Shown: positions 52,471-61,776 of the stretch, one piece after another
Numbering within the stretch: the first letter of the stretch is position 1
Layout of the letters: every line of letters starts with the position of its first letter
Origin: Candidatus Fonsibacter ubiquis
GTDB taxonomy: Bacteria > Pseudomonadota > Alphaproteobacteria > Pelagibacterales > Pelagibacteraceae
Direction of reading: 5' to 3'
Length of the DNA: 64,000 bases
Assembly: GCF_002688585.1 (NCBI RefSeq)
Contig: NZ_CP024034.1
Coordinates: forward strand, 921,501-985,500
Notes under the pieces: generated by a model
The model's database searches: none
Seen by the model: only the letters and a program-made list of their open reading frames with translations
Told to the model about the DNA's origin: nothing
Program-made: the position numbers and the translations under genes

Positions 52471-53324
52471 TGGACATAAAGTCTTTTTGGCCAGAACTTG
52501 GTCCATCACTTGAAGAAGCTTCGGTTTATCTAAATAAATATAAAAATAAAAAAATAGTTCTAAAATACGGTGGGCAAGTAATGTCTGACCAAAGTTTATC
52601 AAAAGCATTTGCACAAGATGCAGCTATTTTAAGAAAATTAGATATTGATGTAACGGTCATTCACGGAGGAGGCCCACAAATCAAGACTAAGTTAGACGCT
52701 CAAAATCTAGAAAGCAAATTTATTTCAGGACTAAGAGTTACTGATAAAAATGTTATCAAAGTTGTTGAAGATGTTTTATTAAATGAAATAAATCCTGATC
52801 TAAGAGACGCTATAAATCATTATGGTGGAAAAGCAGAGTCCGTAACGGTTAGAAAAAATAATATAATTCACATTGATAAGGCGATTGATGAACAGTTGGG
52901 GTTTGTTGGTGAACCTAAGAAAATTGATATTAAAATCTTAAATAACTTGTTTAAAGAAAAAATTATTCCTGTGATAGCGCCCATGGGAATGGATGCTAAA
53001 GGACAAGTTTATAATATTAACGCAGATACAACTGCTGGAACGATTGCCAATCAAATCAAGGCTGAACGACTTTTGCTTATGACCGATGTACCGGGAGTAA
53101 ATGATAAGCAGGGAAATTTAATATCACAGCTATCCACACAACAAGCTCTTGATTTAATTAATGATGGAACAATTACCGGAGGAATGATCCCAAAAATAAA
53201 AACATGTATTAGTGCAATTGAATCTGGCGTAAATGGTGTTGTTATTATTGATGGAAGAAAATCCCATGCTGTTCTATTTGAATTATTCTCCAATCTTGGA
53301 GCTGGAACGCTTATAGTAAAATAA
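52470..53324 (+). CDS. argB: Acetylglutamate kinase
   Basis: 284 aa amino-acid kinase, second step of arginine synthesis. The ATG at 52470 overlaps the yidC TGA; an in-frame TTG three bases earlier is less likely. Signals are IVLKYGGQVMSDQSLSKAFA (about residues 26-45), VTVIHGGGPQI (about 59-69), INADTTAGTIANQIKAERLL and LMTDVPGVNDKQGNL. The C-terminal GTITGGMIPKIKTCISAIES follows. The N-terminal extension (SLEEASVYLNKYKNK) matches arginine-inhibitable hexameric kinases, so feedback control by arginine is likely. It starts the arg-dap part of the operon. Confidence 0.95.
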   Translation: MDIKSFWPELGPSLEEASVYLNKYKNKKIVLKYGGQVMSDQSLSKAFAQDAAILRKLDIDVTVIHGGGPQIKTKLDAQNLESKFISGLRVTDKNVIKVVEDVLLNEINPDLRDAINHYGGKAESVTVRKNNIIHIDKAIDEQLGFVGEPKKIDIKILNNLFKEKIIPVIAPMGMDAKGQVYNINADTTAGTIANQIKAERLLLMTDVPGVNDKQGNLISQLSTQQALDLINDGTITGGMIPKIKTCISAIESGVNGVVIIDGRKSHAVLFELFSNLGAGTLIVK

Positions 53325-53992
53325 TGAATGAAATAAAAAATGTAAAATTTTGGATTTTTGATTTAGATAATACTCTTTATCCTTCATCTACAAATTTATT
53401 TTCAAAAATTGATAAACTGATGGCAAGTTTTATAACTGAAAATTTAAATGTGAGTAATGAAGAAGCCATTCAAATAAAAAACGATTATTTTAAAAAACAC
53501 GGTACAACTTTAAATGGGTTAATGAAGTATCATAATATTGATCCCCATCACTTTTTAGAATTTGTACATAATATTGATTATAGTTTTTTAAATAAGAATG
53601 AGAAACTTAATAACGAAATAAAAAATTTACCTGGAAAAAAAATTATATTTACCAATGGCTCTAGAAAACATGCAAAAAATGTGGTGAGCAATTTACAACT
53701 GGATGAAAATCTTTTTTCAATATTTGATATTGTAGATTGTGAATTTATTCCAAAGCCAGAAAGATTTCCTTATGAAAGACTTATTAAAAAGTATGAAATT
53801 ATACCTGAACAAAGTATTTTTTTTGAGGATATTGCAAGAAATCTTAAACCTGCGCACGATCTCGGTATGAAAACAGGTTGGGTAATAAATGAGGATAATT
53901 GGGCAAAAGAAGGTCATGATCAAGACCATGTTCACTTTAAAATAAAGCAATTAGATCATTTTCTTGAACAGTGTAATTTGTTAATTAAATAA
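53324..53992 (+). CDS. HAD superfamily pyrimidine 5'-nucleotidase-like hydrolase
   Basis: 222 aa HAD-IA hydrolase of the SDT1/SSM1 group. The nucleophile Asp is in [18 protein letters not shown] (about residues 9-26), motif II in [14 protein letters not shown], and the acidic motif IV in [20 protein letters not shown] (about 165-184). The cap domain is helical (about 27-100). The group dephosphorylates pyrimidine nucleotides and small phosphates; its substrate here is unknown. It starts on the last base of argB and ends 2 bases before dapD. Confidence 0.86.
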   Translation: MNEIKNVKFWIFDLDNTLYPSSTNLFSKIDKLMASFITENLNVSNEEAIQIKNDYFKKHGTTLNGLMKYHNIDPHHFLEFVHNIDYSFLNKNEKLNNEIKNLPGKKIIFTNGSRKHAKNVVSNLQLDENLFSIFDIVDCEFIPKPERFPYERLIKKYEIIPEQSIFFEDIARNLKPAHDLGMKTGWVINEDNWAKEGHDQDHVHFKIKQLDHFLEQCNLLIK

Positions 53993-53994
53993 TC

Positions 53995-54810
53995 ATGAGT
54001 TTTGAAAATATTATTTTACAAGCCTGGGAAGATAGAAATTCAATAAATAAAAATTCTGATAAAAAAATTATTTCAGCAATTAATGAAACTATAGAAAACT
54101 TAGACTCAGGCACTATTCGAGTTTGTGAAAAAAAAAATAATGAATGGCATACCCATCAATGGATAAAAAAAGCAATTCTTTTAAGTTTTAAAATTCAAGA
54201 TAATAAAGTTTTATCAGGTCCTTACGCCGCATGGTTTGATAAGATTGAGGGAAAGACAACTCTTTGGGATGAAAAAAAACATCTCAAAGCTGGATTTCGA
54301 GCGGTACCAAATGGAGTTATAAGAAAATCTGCGTATATTGGAAAAAATGTTGTGCTAATGCCGTCTTTTATAAATGTAGGAGCTTATGTTGATGATGGAA
54401 CAATGATCGATACTTGGTCAACAGTTGGTTCGTGTGCACAAATTGGAAAAAATTGTCATATTTCTGGAGGCGTTGGTATAGGTGGAGTATTAGAACCTCT
54501 TCAAGCAAATCCAGTTATCATTGAAGATAATTGTTTTATTGGAGCAAGATCAGAAGTGGCCGAGGGTGTTATAGTTGGCGAAGGCTCTGTAATTTCTATG
54601 GGAGTTTATCTTGGCGCTTCAACTAAAATTATAGATAGAAAAACAAATAAAATTATTTATGGAAAAGTTCCTCCTTATTCGGTGATTGTTTCAGGAACGC
54701 TTCCAAATGAAGATAAAAATAAACCAAGTTTGTATTGTGCTGTTATCGTAAAAACAGTCGATGAAAAAACTAGAAGCAAAACTTCAATAAACGACTTACT
54801 AAGAGATTAA
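53995..54810 (+). CDS. dapD: 2,3,4,5-tetrahydropyridine-2,6-dicarboxylate N-succinyltransferase
   Basis: 271 aa left-handed beta-helix enzyme of the succinylase branch of lysine/diaminopimelate synthesis. The N-terminal helical part (AWEDRNSIN) and [20 protein letters not shown] (about residues 102-121) are typical. The hexapeptide repeats [20 protein letters not shown], then [20 protein letters not shown] and [20 protein letters not shown] are all visible. It lies 2 bases after the HAD gene and 1 base before dapE, the next-but-one step in the same pathway. Confidence 0.96.
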   Translation: MSFENIILQAWEDRNSINKNSDKKIISAINETIENLDSGTIRVCEKKNNEWHTHQWIKKAILLSFKIQDNKVLSGPYAAWFDKIEGKTTLWDEKKHLKAGFRAVPNGVIRKSAYIGKNVVLMPSFINVGAYVDDGTMIDTWSTVGSCAQIGKNCHISGGVGIGGVLEPLQANPVIIEDNCFIGARSEVAEGVIVGEGSVISMGVYLGASTKIIDRKTNKIIYGKVPPYSVIVSGTLPNEDKNKPSLYCAVIVKTVDEKTRSKTSINDLLRD

Positions 54811-54811
54811 T

Positions 54812-55972
54812 ATGCTAAAGACTATTAATGAAGTTTCTTTAGCAAGAGATCTTGTCAGATGCCAAAGCGTAACACCAAAAGATGATGGTGCAATTAATGT
54901 TGTTGCAAAAAATCTTAAAAAATTAGGTTTTAAGTGCCAAATTATGGAGTTTAAAGAAAGAGGAACTCCACAAATTAAAAATTTATATGCAAAAGTTGGA
55001 AAAAATTCTCCAAACTTTTGCTTTGCCGGACATACTGATGTTGTTCCAGTTGGAGATCTAAAATCATGGACTGTTAATCCTTTCGGTGGTGTTATTAAAA
55101 ATCAAAAACTAATTGGTCGTGGAGTTAGCGACATGAAAGGCTCTATTGCCTGTTTTATAGCAGCTGTTAGTGAATTTTTAAAAAAAAATAAAAAAATGAA
55201 TGGATCAATAAGTTTACTTATAACTGGTGATGAAGAAACTGTAGCTGTTAATGGCACAAAAAAAGTAATTGAGAAATTAATTCAAAAAAAAGAAAAAATT
55301 AATTTTTGTATAGTTGGAGAACCTACTAATGAAAATAAGTTGGGAGAAATGATTAAAATTGGAAGAAGGGGAAGCATAACTGGTCATTTAACAATAATTG
55401 GCACTCAAGGTCATGTTGCATATCCACATAGTTCTAATAACCCATCTACAATTATCATTGAGATTTTAAATAAAATAAAAAAATTAAAACTAGACAAGGG
55501 TAATAAAGACTTCGAACCATCAAATCTTGAAATTACAAAAATTAATATTGATAATACTGCAGATAATGTCATCCCAGCTGAAGCAAAGGCCTCATTTAAT
55601 ATAAGATTTAATAATTTGCACACATCTAGTTCTATTAAGAAAAAACTAAACAAAATTTTTTCTTCTACTTCTAAAAAGTTCAAAGCTAATTATAAAATTA
55701 GATACCATGTTTCTGGAGAATCATTTTTAACAAAACCTAATAAAACAGTTTACATGATTAAAAATGTTATAAAAAAAAGCACTAAAATTAATCCTGTACT
55801 ATCTACAACTGGAGGAACCTCTGACGCTCGTTTTATAAAAAAAATATCTCCATGTGTTGAATTTGGTTTAATTGCAAAGACAATTCACCAAGTTGATGAA
55901 ATGGCCAGGGTTGCTGATTTAAAAAAATTAAAAAATATATATCGAGACATTCTTTTTAATTATTTTAAGTGA
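54812..55972 (+). CDS. dapE: Succinyl-diaminopimelate desuccinylase
   Basis: 386 aa M20 peptidase-family enzyme. Zinc ligands and catalytic residues are in FCFAGHTDVVPVGDLKSWTV (about residues 68-87), GRGVSDMKGSIACFIAAVSE (about 103-122), and LITGDEETVAVNGTKKVIEK. The C-terminal zinc His is in KTIHQVDEMA. The dimerisation lid (GRRGSITGHLTIIG) is present. It releases succinate to give LL-diaminopimelate. It directly follows dapD, and its stop overlaps a GTG-started deacetylase gene. Confidence 0.95.
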   Translation: MLKTINEVSLARDLVRCQSVTPKDDGAINVVAKNLKKLGFKCQIMEFKERGTPQIKNLYAKVGKNSPNFCFAGHTDVVPVGDLKSWTVNPFGGVIKNQKLIGRGVSDMKGSIACFIAAVSEFLKKNKKMNGSISLLITGDEETVAVNGTKKVIEKLIQKKEKINFCIVGEPTNENKLGEMIKIGRRGSITGHLTIIGTQGHVAYPHSSNNPSTIIIEILNKIKKLKLDKGNKDFEPSNLEITKINIDNTADNVIPAEAKASFNIRFNNLHTSSSIKKKLNKIFSSTSKKFKANYKIRYHVSGESFLTKPNKTVYMIKNVIKKSTKINPVLSTTGGTSDARFIKKISPCVEFGLIAKTIHQVDEMARVADLKKLKNIYRDILFNYFK

Positions 55973-56895
55973 CAACTTGTATATTTACATCGAATTCCTT
56001 CATTAAACATGACACGGGCCCTGGTCATCCAGAATGTCCTGAAAGAATCCCAGCAATATTAACTGGTTTAAAAAAAATACAATCACAAAAATTAATCTGG
56101 AAAGAAATTGGGTCTTTTGATGAGAAATACATTGAGCTTACCCATTCAAAAAAATATTTAGAAAAAATTAGTCAATCATTTCCAAAAGAAGATCTAGTTT
56201 TTCTTGATGGAGATACAATTGTCTCTAAGGGCAGTAAAAAAGCGGCTTACGATGCTGTTGGAGCAATCATAAACGCAATCGATGCCGTAATGAATCAAGA
56301 ATTTGATAATGCCTTTTGTGTTGTAAGACCTCCTGGCCACCATGCTGAAAAAGAGCAGGCCATGGGATTTTGCATATTTAATAATGTAGCAGTGGGTGCC
56401 ACTTATTTATTAGAAAAATATAAACTAGATAAAGTAGCAATCATTGATTTTGATGTTCATCATGGAAATGGGACTCAAGATATTTTTTATAATGAAAAGA
56501 AGGTTTTATATATTTCATCCCACCAATTTCCATTCTATCCTGGCACAGGTTCTAAGGATGAAATTGGTAAATTTAACAATATTTTAAATATTCCTCTAAA
56601 GGCGGGAACGGTTTCTGAAGAGTTTTTTAATAATTATAAGAAAGTTTATGACAAACTTAATGAGTTTAGACCGCAATTTATATTATTATCAGCGGGTTTT
56701 GATGCTCACAAGAATGATCCATTAGCCAATGTAAATTTAGAGTCTAGAGACTATTACATCCTAACAAAAGAAATTATGAAAATTGCAAAAAAAATTTGTA
56801 GTAATAAAATAGTTTCAATACTCGAAGGTGGCTATAATCTTTCAGCTATTCAAGAAAGTGCTAAATATCACGTAGAGGCTTTATTAGAAGTTTAA
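55969..56895 (+). CDS. Histone deacetylase/acetylpolyamine amidohydrolase family protein
   Basis: 308 aa zinc deacetylase-fold protein. It starts with GTG at 55969, overlapping the dapE stop by 4 bases. Active-site stretches are HDTGPGHPECPERIPAI (about residues 14-30), RPPGHHAEKEQAMGFCIFNN (about 119-138), IDFDVHHGNGTQDIFY (about 153-168) and LLSAGFDAHKNDPLANVNL. These keep the His-His dyad and the Asp/His/Asp zinc ligands. Bacterial members deacetylate polyamines, acetoin-pathway proteins or small amides; the substrate is unknown. It closes the long rpmH-to-deacetylase gene run. Confidence 0.9.
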   Translation: MTTCIFTSNSFIKHDTGPGHPECPERIPAILTGLKKIQSQKLIWKEIGSFDEKYIELTHSKKYLEKISQSFPKEDLVFLDGDTIVSKGSKKAAYDAVGAIINAIDAVMNQEFDNAFCVVRPPGHHAEKEQAMGFCIFNNVAVGATYLLEKYKLDKVAIIDFDVHHGNGTQDIFYNEKKVLYISSHQFPFYPGTGSKDEIGKFNNILNIPLKAGTVSEEFFNNYKKVYDKLNEFRPQFILLSAGFDAHKNDPLANVNLESRDYYILTKEIMKIAKKICSNKIVSILEGGYNLSAIQESAKYHVEALLEV

Positions 56896-56896
56896 A

Positions 56897-57634
56897 TTAA
56901 TAAATAATATTTTCTAAATACAATCCAGCTGCAGGCGCTGGAGTAGCACATTGAGAGCGATCTTTAGAATTTAAAACATCAAGTAAATCTTTTTTTGTCC
57001 ATTTATTTTCACCTACAAGCTTTATGCATCCCATCATTGAACGAACTTGATGTTGTAAAAAAGACTCTGACTCAAAATAGCTATAAATATAGTCTTCTTT
57101 TCTAAAAATATTTATTTTCTTCATTGTCTTTATTGGAGATTTTGCTCCACAAGATGTTGATCTAAACGTTGTAAAATCATGAGTGCCTACTAAAATTTGT
57201 GCAGCATCATTCATATTTTCTTCATTAAGTTTTATTTTTAATTGCCAAGCTCGATCTTTTTCTATGGAAAGTGGTGAGTCTCGATTAATAATAACGTATT
57301 TATAAATTCGCAATTTTGCATCTCGTCTTGCATCAAAATCATCATTTATTAATTCAGTTTTTAAAATGCTAATTGAGTCATCTTTTAAATGAAAATTTAA
57401 AGCATCAGTAATTTTTTTAGCATCAATGTCTTTATTGAAATCAAAGTGAAAAACTTGATGCACAGCATGGACGCCTGTATCTGTTCTTCCTGCTCCAAAA
57501 ATTGTTATTTTTTTTTCAGCAATCTTTTCAATCGCTTGCTCAATTGCTTCTTGAATTGACCGACCATTCAACTGTCTTTGCCAGCCCACAAATCGGGTAC
57601 CATCATATTCAACGATACATTTTAATCTTGGCAT
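56897..57634 (-). CDS. truA: tRNA pseudouridine(38-40) synthase
   Basis: 245 aa. The catalytic Asp is in IFGAGRTDTGVHAVHQVFHF (about residues 45-64). The N-terminal IVEYDGTRFVGWQRQLNGRS (about 7-26) and the C-terminal SESFLQHQVRSMMGCIKLVG (about 193-212) are typical TruA parts. It makes pseudouridine in the tRNA anticodon stem. It directly follows fmt with adjacent stop and start. Confidence 0.96.
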   Translation of the reverse strand: MPRLKCIVEYDGTRFVGWQRQLNGRSIQEAIEQAIEKIAEKKITIFGAGRTDTGVHAVHQVFHFDFNKDIDAKKITDALNFHLKDDSISILKTELINDDFDARRDAKLRIYKYVIINRDSPLSIEKDRAWQLKIKLNEENMNDAAQILVGTHDFTTFRSTSCGAKSPIKTMKKINIFRKEDYIYSYFESESFLQHQVRSMMGCIKLVGENKWTKKDLLDVLNSKDRSQCATPAPAAGLYLENIIY

Positions 57635-58555
57635 TTATAATAGTTGAGATGCTTTTGGAATTTTATATCCTAATAAAAATTCTTTTACTTTTTGAATTTT
57701 TTTTCCAGGTCTTTGTATTTCTAAAACTTGAATTGCGTAATCTTTACATGCAATTAAAAGATTTTCATTAAGAGTTGTGCCAACTTTTCCTTTTTGATCT
57801 GTAACTACTGCACTCCAAATTTTAATCTTTTCATTTTTAAATTTGAAAAAAGCTCCTGGACTTGGATTTAGTGCATTGATCTGTTGCACAATTTTTTTTG
57901 CATCATTATTCCAATTAATCTCTTCATCTTCGTGTGTAATTTTTTTAGCATGGGTAGCCTTTGTATGGTCTTGTTCTACAAATTTAGCTTTATCTTCATT
58001 TATTAAATTAATTGCTTTAATAATTAGTTTTGATCCTAAAACAGATAATTGTTCACTTAATGAGCCATAATTAGATTTATGATTAATCTCTACTTTTTCA
58101 GATAACATAACCGGTCCCGTATCTAAGCCTTTTTGAATTTTCATAATTGAGACTCCAGTAAATTGATCCCCATTCATAATTGACCTTTGAATAGGCGCAG
58201 CACCTCGCCAATGAGGTAATAAAGAGGCATGAATATTAATAAAACCTTTTTTAGATAAACTTAAAAAATTTTCAGGAATAATTTGACCATACGCAACAAC
58301 AATGACCAAATCAGGATTAATTTTCCTAAAAAAATTTAATTCTTGCTCATTTTTTAATGAGCTTGGATGATGAATATTTAGATTATTTTTTTCTGCTTCT
58401 ACATGGATAGGTTTCTTTTCAATTTTTAAGCCTCTGTTAGATTTTTTTGGCGGCTGCGTATAAACATGAACAATATCAAATTTTTCTCTAATTAATTCTT
58501 TTAATGCGGGAACAGCGAACTCTGGTGTTCCCATGAAAATTATTTTTAATGACAT
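57635..58555 (-). CDS. fmt: Methionyl-tRNA formyltransferase
   Basis: 306 aa. FMGTPEFAVPALKELI is at residues about 6-21, and the formyl-transfer site is NIHASLLPHWRGAAPIQRSI (about 107-126), followed by GVSIMKIQKGLDTGPVM. A C-terminal OB-like domain (about 205-306) is present. It formylates initiator Met-tRNA, and the downstream-acting deformylase (def) lies 7 bases upstream in the operon, a very common pairing. Confidence 0.97.
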   Translation of the reverse strand: MSLKIIFMGTPEFAVPALKELIREKFDIVHVYTQPPKKSNRGLKIEKKPIHVEAEKNNLNIHHPSSLKNEQELNFFRKINPDLVIVVAYGQIIPENFLSLSKKGFINIHASLLPHWRGAAPIQRSIMNGDQFTGVSIMKIQKGLDTGPVMLSEKVEINHKSNYGSLSEQLSVLGSKLIIKAINLINEDKAKFVEQDHTKATHAKKITHEDEEINWNNDAKKIVQQINALNPSPGAFFKFKNEKIKIWSAVVTDQKGKVGTTLNENLLIACKDYAIQVLEIQRPGKKIQKVKEFLLGYKIPKASQLL

Positions 58556-58562
58556 GGATTAC

Positions 58563-59093
58563 CTAAAAATTGATCTGATCTGAAACAGCTTCCTTTTTGG
58601 CTTTTGTAAGTTTTTTTAAAATGAAAGATTTTTTTAATTTCGATAAATAATCGATAAACAAGACTCCATTCAAATGATCAATCTCGTGTTGAATACAAGT
58701 TGCAAGTAATCCCTTAGCTTTTAATAGCTGTTCTTCTCCGTTTTGGTCTAAATATTTTACATGACACTGTTCTGGTCTTTCAATTTCTGCAAACTGTTGA
58801 GGTAACGAAAGGCACCCTTCTTCAAAAGTACATTTTTTTTCTGATGTCCAGACGATTTCTGGATTTACAAAATACATTGGATTATTTGGTTCTGGGTCTT
58901 TTGCGATATCTATAACAATTACTCTTTTGTGAACTCCAATTTGAACAGCGGCAAGGCCAATGCCAGGAGCTGCATACATTGTCTCTAACATATCTTTCAT
59001 TAAATTTTTAATTTCAGCGTCAACTTTTTGAACTGTTTTTGATTTAATTCTCAGTTGTGGATCTGGTTCTGTTAAGATTTGCCTAATTGTCAT
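58563..59093 (-). CDS. def: Peptide deformylase
   Basis: 176 aa metalloenzyme that removes the formyl group from nascent proteins. The three motifs are MYAAPGIGLAAVQIGVHKRV (about residues 38-57), FEEGCLSLPQQFAEIERPEQ (about 91-110) and QHEIDHLNGVLF (about 136-147). The metal ligands are the Cys in EGCLS and both His in HEIDH. It is type I by length. It begins the def-fmt-truA operon. Confidence 0.96.
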   Translation of the reverse strand: MTIRQILTEPDPQLRIKSKTVQKVDAEIKNLMKDMLETMYAAPGIGLAAVQIGVHKRVIVIDIAKDPEPNNPMYFVNPEIVWTSEKKCTFEEGCLSLPQQFAEIERPEQCHVKYLDQNGEEQLLKAKGLLATCIQHEIDHLNGVLFIDYLSKLKKSFILKKLTKAKKEAVSDQINF

Positions 59094-59137
59094 AATGAAA
59101 AAATACTAAATCTACTTAATTAATCAAGCACTCGATA

Positions 59138-59746
59138 CTAATCACTATTTAGAGAGCTGCGATATTTAAATGCTGAAAATAATGTTCCATCATCCAAATA
59201 TTCAATCTCTCCGCCCACTGGCAAACCGTGAGCTAACTTTGTTACTTTCACATTTAGATTTTTAATACTATCTTTAATATAATGAGCTGTTGTTTGCCCT
59301 TCGATTGTTGCACTTGTTGCTAGGATCACTTCTTTTACTGAGTTTGCTTTAATCCTGCTTACTAACGAACCTATTAAAAGATCTTCAGGATTTATCCCAT
59401 TTATAGCTGATAGAGTTCCTCCTAAAATATGATACTGGCCACTATAAACATTGGTGCTCTCGAGTGCCCACATATCTGCTACATTTTCTACTACACAAAT
59501 CTGCTCATAATTATTTTTGTTACTACAATTACAGTCAATTTTATTAGTTTTAAAATTTCCACAAATATTACAACGCGCAACATTTTGATAAACTTTATCC
59601 AAAGCACCTGACAACGGTTTCATAATATTGTCTCTATTTTTAAGAAGATAAAGAGCAATACGTCTTGCAGATTTAGGTCCAAGTCCTGGTAATTTTGCAA
59701 TTAGAAACATTAGTGTTTCTAAATCTGGGTGGGAATTAGTTTTCAT
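59138..59746 (-). CDS. recR: Recombination protein RecR
   Basis: 202 aa. The N-terminal helix-hairpin-helix is LPGLGPKSARRIALYLLKNR (about residues 14-33). The zinc finger has CNICGNFKTNKIDCNC with the last Cys in EQICVVE (about 57-83). The Toprim domain contains VENVADMWALEST and HILGGTLSAINGINPEDL. RecR works with RecO/RecF at gaps. It follows ybaB by 2 bases in the dnaX operon, the classic dnaX-ybaB-recR order. Confidence 0.95.
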   Translation of the reverse strand: MKTNSHPDLETLMFLIAKLPGLGPKSARRIALYLLKNRDNIMKPLSGALDKVYQNVARCNICGNFKTNKIDCNCSNKNNYEQICVVENVADMWALESTNVYSGQYHILGGTLSAINGINPEDLLIGSLVSRIKANSVKEVILATSATIEGQTTAHYIKDSIKNLNVKVTKLAHGLPVGGEIEYLDDGTLFSAFKYRSSLNSD

Positions 59747-59748
59747 TA

Positions 59749-60066
59749 CTAAAAAGGAAGTTTAAATCCAGGAGGTAATTTTAAGCCACCAGTTATTTTT
59801 GACATCTCCTCCGATGACTTTGCATCAATTTCTTTTTTTGCATTATTAGTCGCGATAATAATTAAATCCTCTAAAACATCCTTATCTTCTGTCATTAATT
59901 TTGGATCGATATCTATCTTGATCATTTCATGATCACCATTCAAAATTACTTTCACCGCACCGTTATTTGCAACTCCTTCAGCTTGTAGGTTCTTTAATGA
60001 GGCTTTTGCTTCCATCATTTTTTGTTGCATCTCTTGGGCTTTTTTCAACATCCCACCAAAATCCAT
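59749..60066 (-). CDS. YbaB/EbfC family nucleoid-associated protein
   Basis: 105 aa. GGMLKKAQEMQQKMMEAKAS (about residues 4-23) and then LQAEGVANNGAVKVILNGDH (about 28-47) are the family signature, and the ending GGLKLPPGFKLPF is usual. Homologues bind DNA as dimers; in alphaproteobacteria the role is not firmly set. It starts on the last base of dnaX and precedes recR by 2 bases. Confidence 0.93.
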   Translation of the reverse strand: MDFGGMLKKAQEMQQKMMEAKASLKNLQAEGVANNGAVKVILNGDHEMIKIDIDPKLMTEDKDVLEDLIIIATNNAKKEIDAKSSEEMSKITGGLKLPPGFKLPF

Positions 60067-61769
60067 TATTTGACCTCCTCTACATCACTTAGTTCTGCAT
60101 CTGGAAAATTTTCTTTGATTTTTTTATAAACTTCACTCTCAAGGGCTTCATGTAATAACTTTTTTTTATAAATTTCTTTATTTTCAAATATTGTACTTTT
60201 GCCTGTTTCTTTCGATAAAGAAATAATCCATCTTTCACCTGTCCATAATTTAAGTTTTTCTGTTAAAGATCTGACAAAGTTTTTAGATAATTTTTCGTTA
60301 AATGAAATATCAATTTTTCCCTTTTCAAATTTTACAACTCTAACATTTCTTTCTAAATCAAATTTTAATTCTATTTCTTTTTTATGATTTGTAATCTCTA
60401 CCAACTTTTCAAATGAATTAATAATTTCGAAATTTTCTAATTCTTTCTTTTTTTCCAAAATTTTTGGAGTTCGATCAATTTCCTCTGTCTTTTCTTGTGT
60501 AACGCTTTTAATTTGTGTCTTGGCTGATGTTTGTTTGTTAATTATTGTTCCAGGTTTTATTTCATTAAAATCGTCTTTTTGCTCATTAGACTCTGATATT
60601 CCAACAGTGTCTGAACTTAAAACATCATCAATAAGTTGCTCTGGGCTTGGTAAATCTTTTAAATGTATCAATCTCATAATTAGCATTTGAAAAGACAGAA
60701 AATAATTAGGAACAAAACTTAACTCCTCAATTCCTTTAAGAATAAATTGCCAGATCATTGAGATATATGAAAAATCAATATCTTTAGACAAACTAAAGAT
60801 AAGATCAGACTCTGATTCTGAAACTGTCAGATCATTTTCAATTTTTCCAAAACTTTTACTTCTTGAAATTAAATAAATAACTTCAAGCATATCTTGAAGG
60901 ACTAACTTTGGATCTGCTCCTAAATCAAATATTTCTTGAGATTCTTCAAGAGCTTGTTCTTTTTTGCCATCAATGATTAAGCGTACAAGATCAATTATTC
61001 TTGATCGATCTGCTATTCCCAACATGGTTCGAACGGATACTTCAGTTATCTCTTCTCCTAAAACATTAAATGTTGAAATAGCCTGATCTAATATAGATAA
61101 AGCATCTCTTACAGAACCCTCTGAAGCTTTTGCAATTAACATTAATGCCTTATCGTTAATTTTTGCTTTTTCTTTCTCGGAAATTCTCTTTAAAAAAGAG
61201 AGCATTTCTTCAAGTTTAATTCTTCTGAGATCAAATCTTTGGCATCTTGAAATAATGGTTAGTGGTATTTTTTTAACCTCCGTGGTTGCTAAAATAAATT
61301 TAAGATGAGGAGGTGGTTCCTCTAAAGTTTTAAGCAAGCCATTAAAAGCTTGCTTTGATAACATATGGACTTCGTCAATAATGAATACTTTATACTTAGC
61401 GCTTGTTGGATAATATTTTGCTGAATCAATTAATTCTCTAATATCGTCGATACCTGTTTTAGAAGCAGCATCCATCTCTAAAACATCTATGTGATTTGAA
61501 TTTGTTATTGCTTCACAATGACAAAAGCCATCGCACTTTTTTTCTAAATTTTCTAAATTTTCTAAATTTTTACAATTAATAGCTTTGGCAATTATTCTTG
61601 CAGTTGTTGTTTTTCCAACACCCCTAATACCTGTTAATAAATAAGCATTAGGAATACGATCCATCTTGATCGCATTTTTTATAATCTGAACCATTACATC
61701 TTGACCTATGACTTCATCAAAACTTTGTGGCCGATACTTTAATGATAAACCTTTACGATTATTTTCCAT
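60066..61769 (-). CDS. dnaX: DNA polymerase III subunit gamma/tau
   Basis: 567 aa clamp-loader subunit. Walker A is TGIRGVGKTTTARIIAKAIN (about residues 46-65), Walker B is FIIDEVHMLSKQAFNGLLKT (about 129-148), and the Arg finger is in ISRCQRFDLRRI. The zinc site Cys residues (about 66-85) are split by an in-frame triple repeat coding for NLENLENLE. Residues about 430-450 contain A AAA AAG in frame, a possible frameshift site, and the C-terminal domain (about 450-567) would be tau-specific. The ATG lies 7 bases after the SRP RNA end, with no Shine-Dalgarno. Confidence 0.96.
   Translation of the reverse strand: MENNRKGLSLKYRPQSFDEVIGQDVMVQIIKNAIKMDRIPNAYLLTGIRGVGKTTTARIIAKAINCKNLENLENLEKKCDGFCHCEAITNSNHIDVLEMDAASKTGIDDIRELIDSAKYYPTSAKYKVFIIDEVHMLSKQAFNGLLKTLEEPPPHLKFILATTEVKKIPLTIISRCQRFDLRRIKLEEMLSFLKRISEKEKAKINDKALMLIAKASEGSVRDALSILDQAISTFNVLGEEITEVSVRTMLGIADRSRIIDLVRLIIDGKKEQALEESQEIFDLGADPKLVLQDMLEVIYLISRSKSFGKIENDLTVSESESDLIFSLSKDIDFSYISMIWQFILKGIEELSFVPNYFLSFQMLIMRLIHLKDLPSPEQLIDDVLSSDTVGISESNEQKDDFNEIKPGTIINKQTSAKTQIKSVTQEKTEEIDRTPKILEKKKELENFEIINSFEKLVEITNHKKEIELKFDLERNVRVVKFEKGKIDISFNEKLSKNFVRSLTEKLKLWTGERWIISLSKETGKSTIFENKEIYKKKLLHEALESEVYKKIKENFPDAELSDVEEVK
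60447..60453 (-). other. In-frame A AAA AAG slippery heptamer in dnaX
   Basis: Codons 439-441 end GAA AAA AAG, giving the heptamer A AAA AAG in the right phase for -1 frameshifting. In the -1 frame nine more codons are read before TAA, giving a product of about 450 aa. A weak AT-rich stem (GAATTA with TAATTC) begins 3 bases later. E. coli dnaX uses the same heptamer at codon 430. Confidence 0.5.
61541..61567 (+). repeat. Three tandem 9-bp repeats inside dnaX
   Basis: TTTCTAAAT three times in a row (61541-61549, 61550-61558, 61559-61567). It keeps the frame and inserts about nine residues (Asn-Leu-Glu units) between zinc-ligand cysteines of DnaX. Confidence 0.9.
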
Positions 61770-61776
61770 AAAAAAC

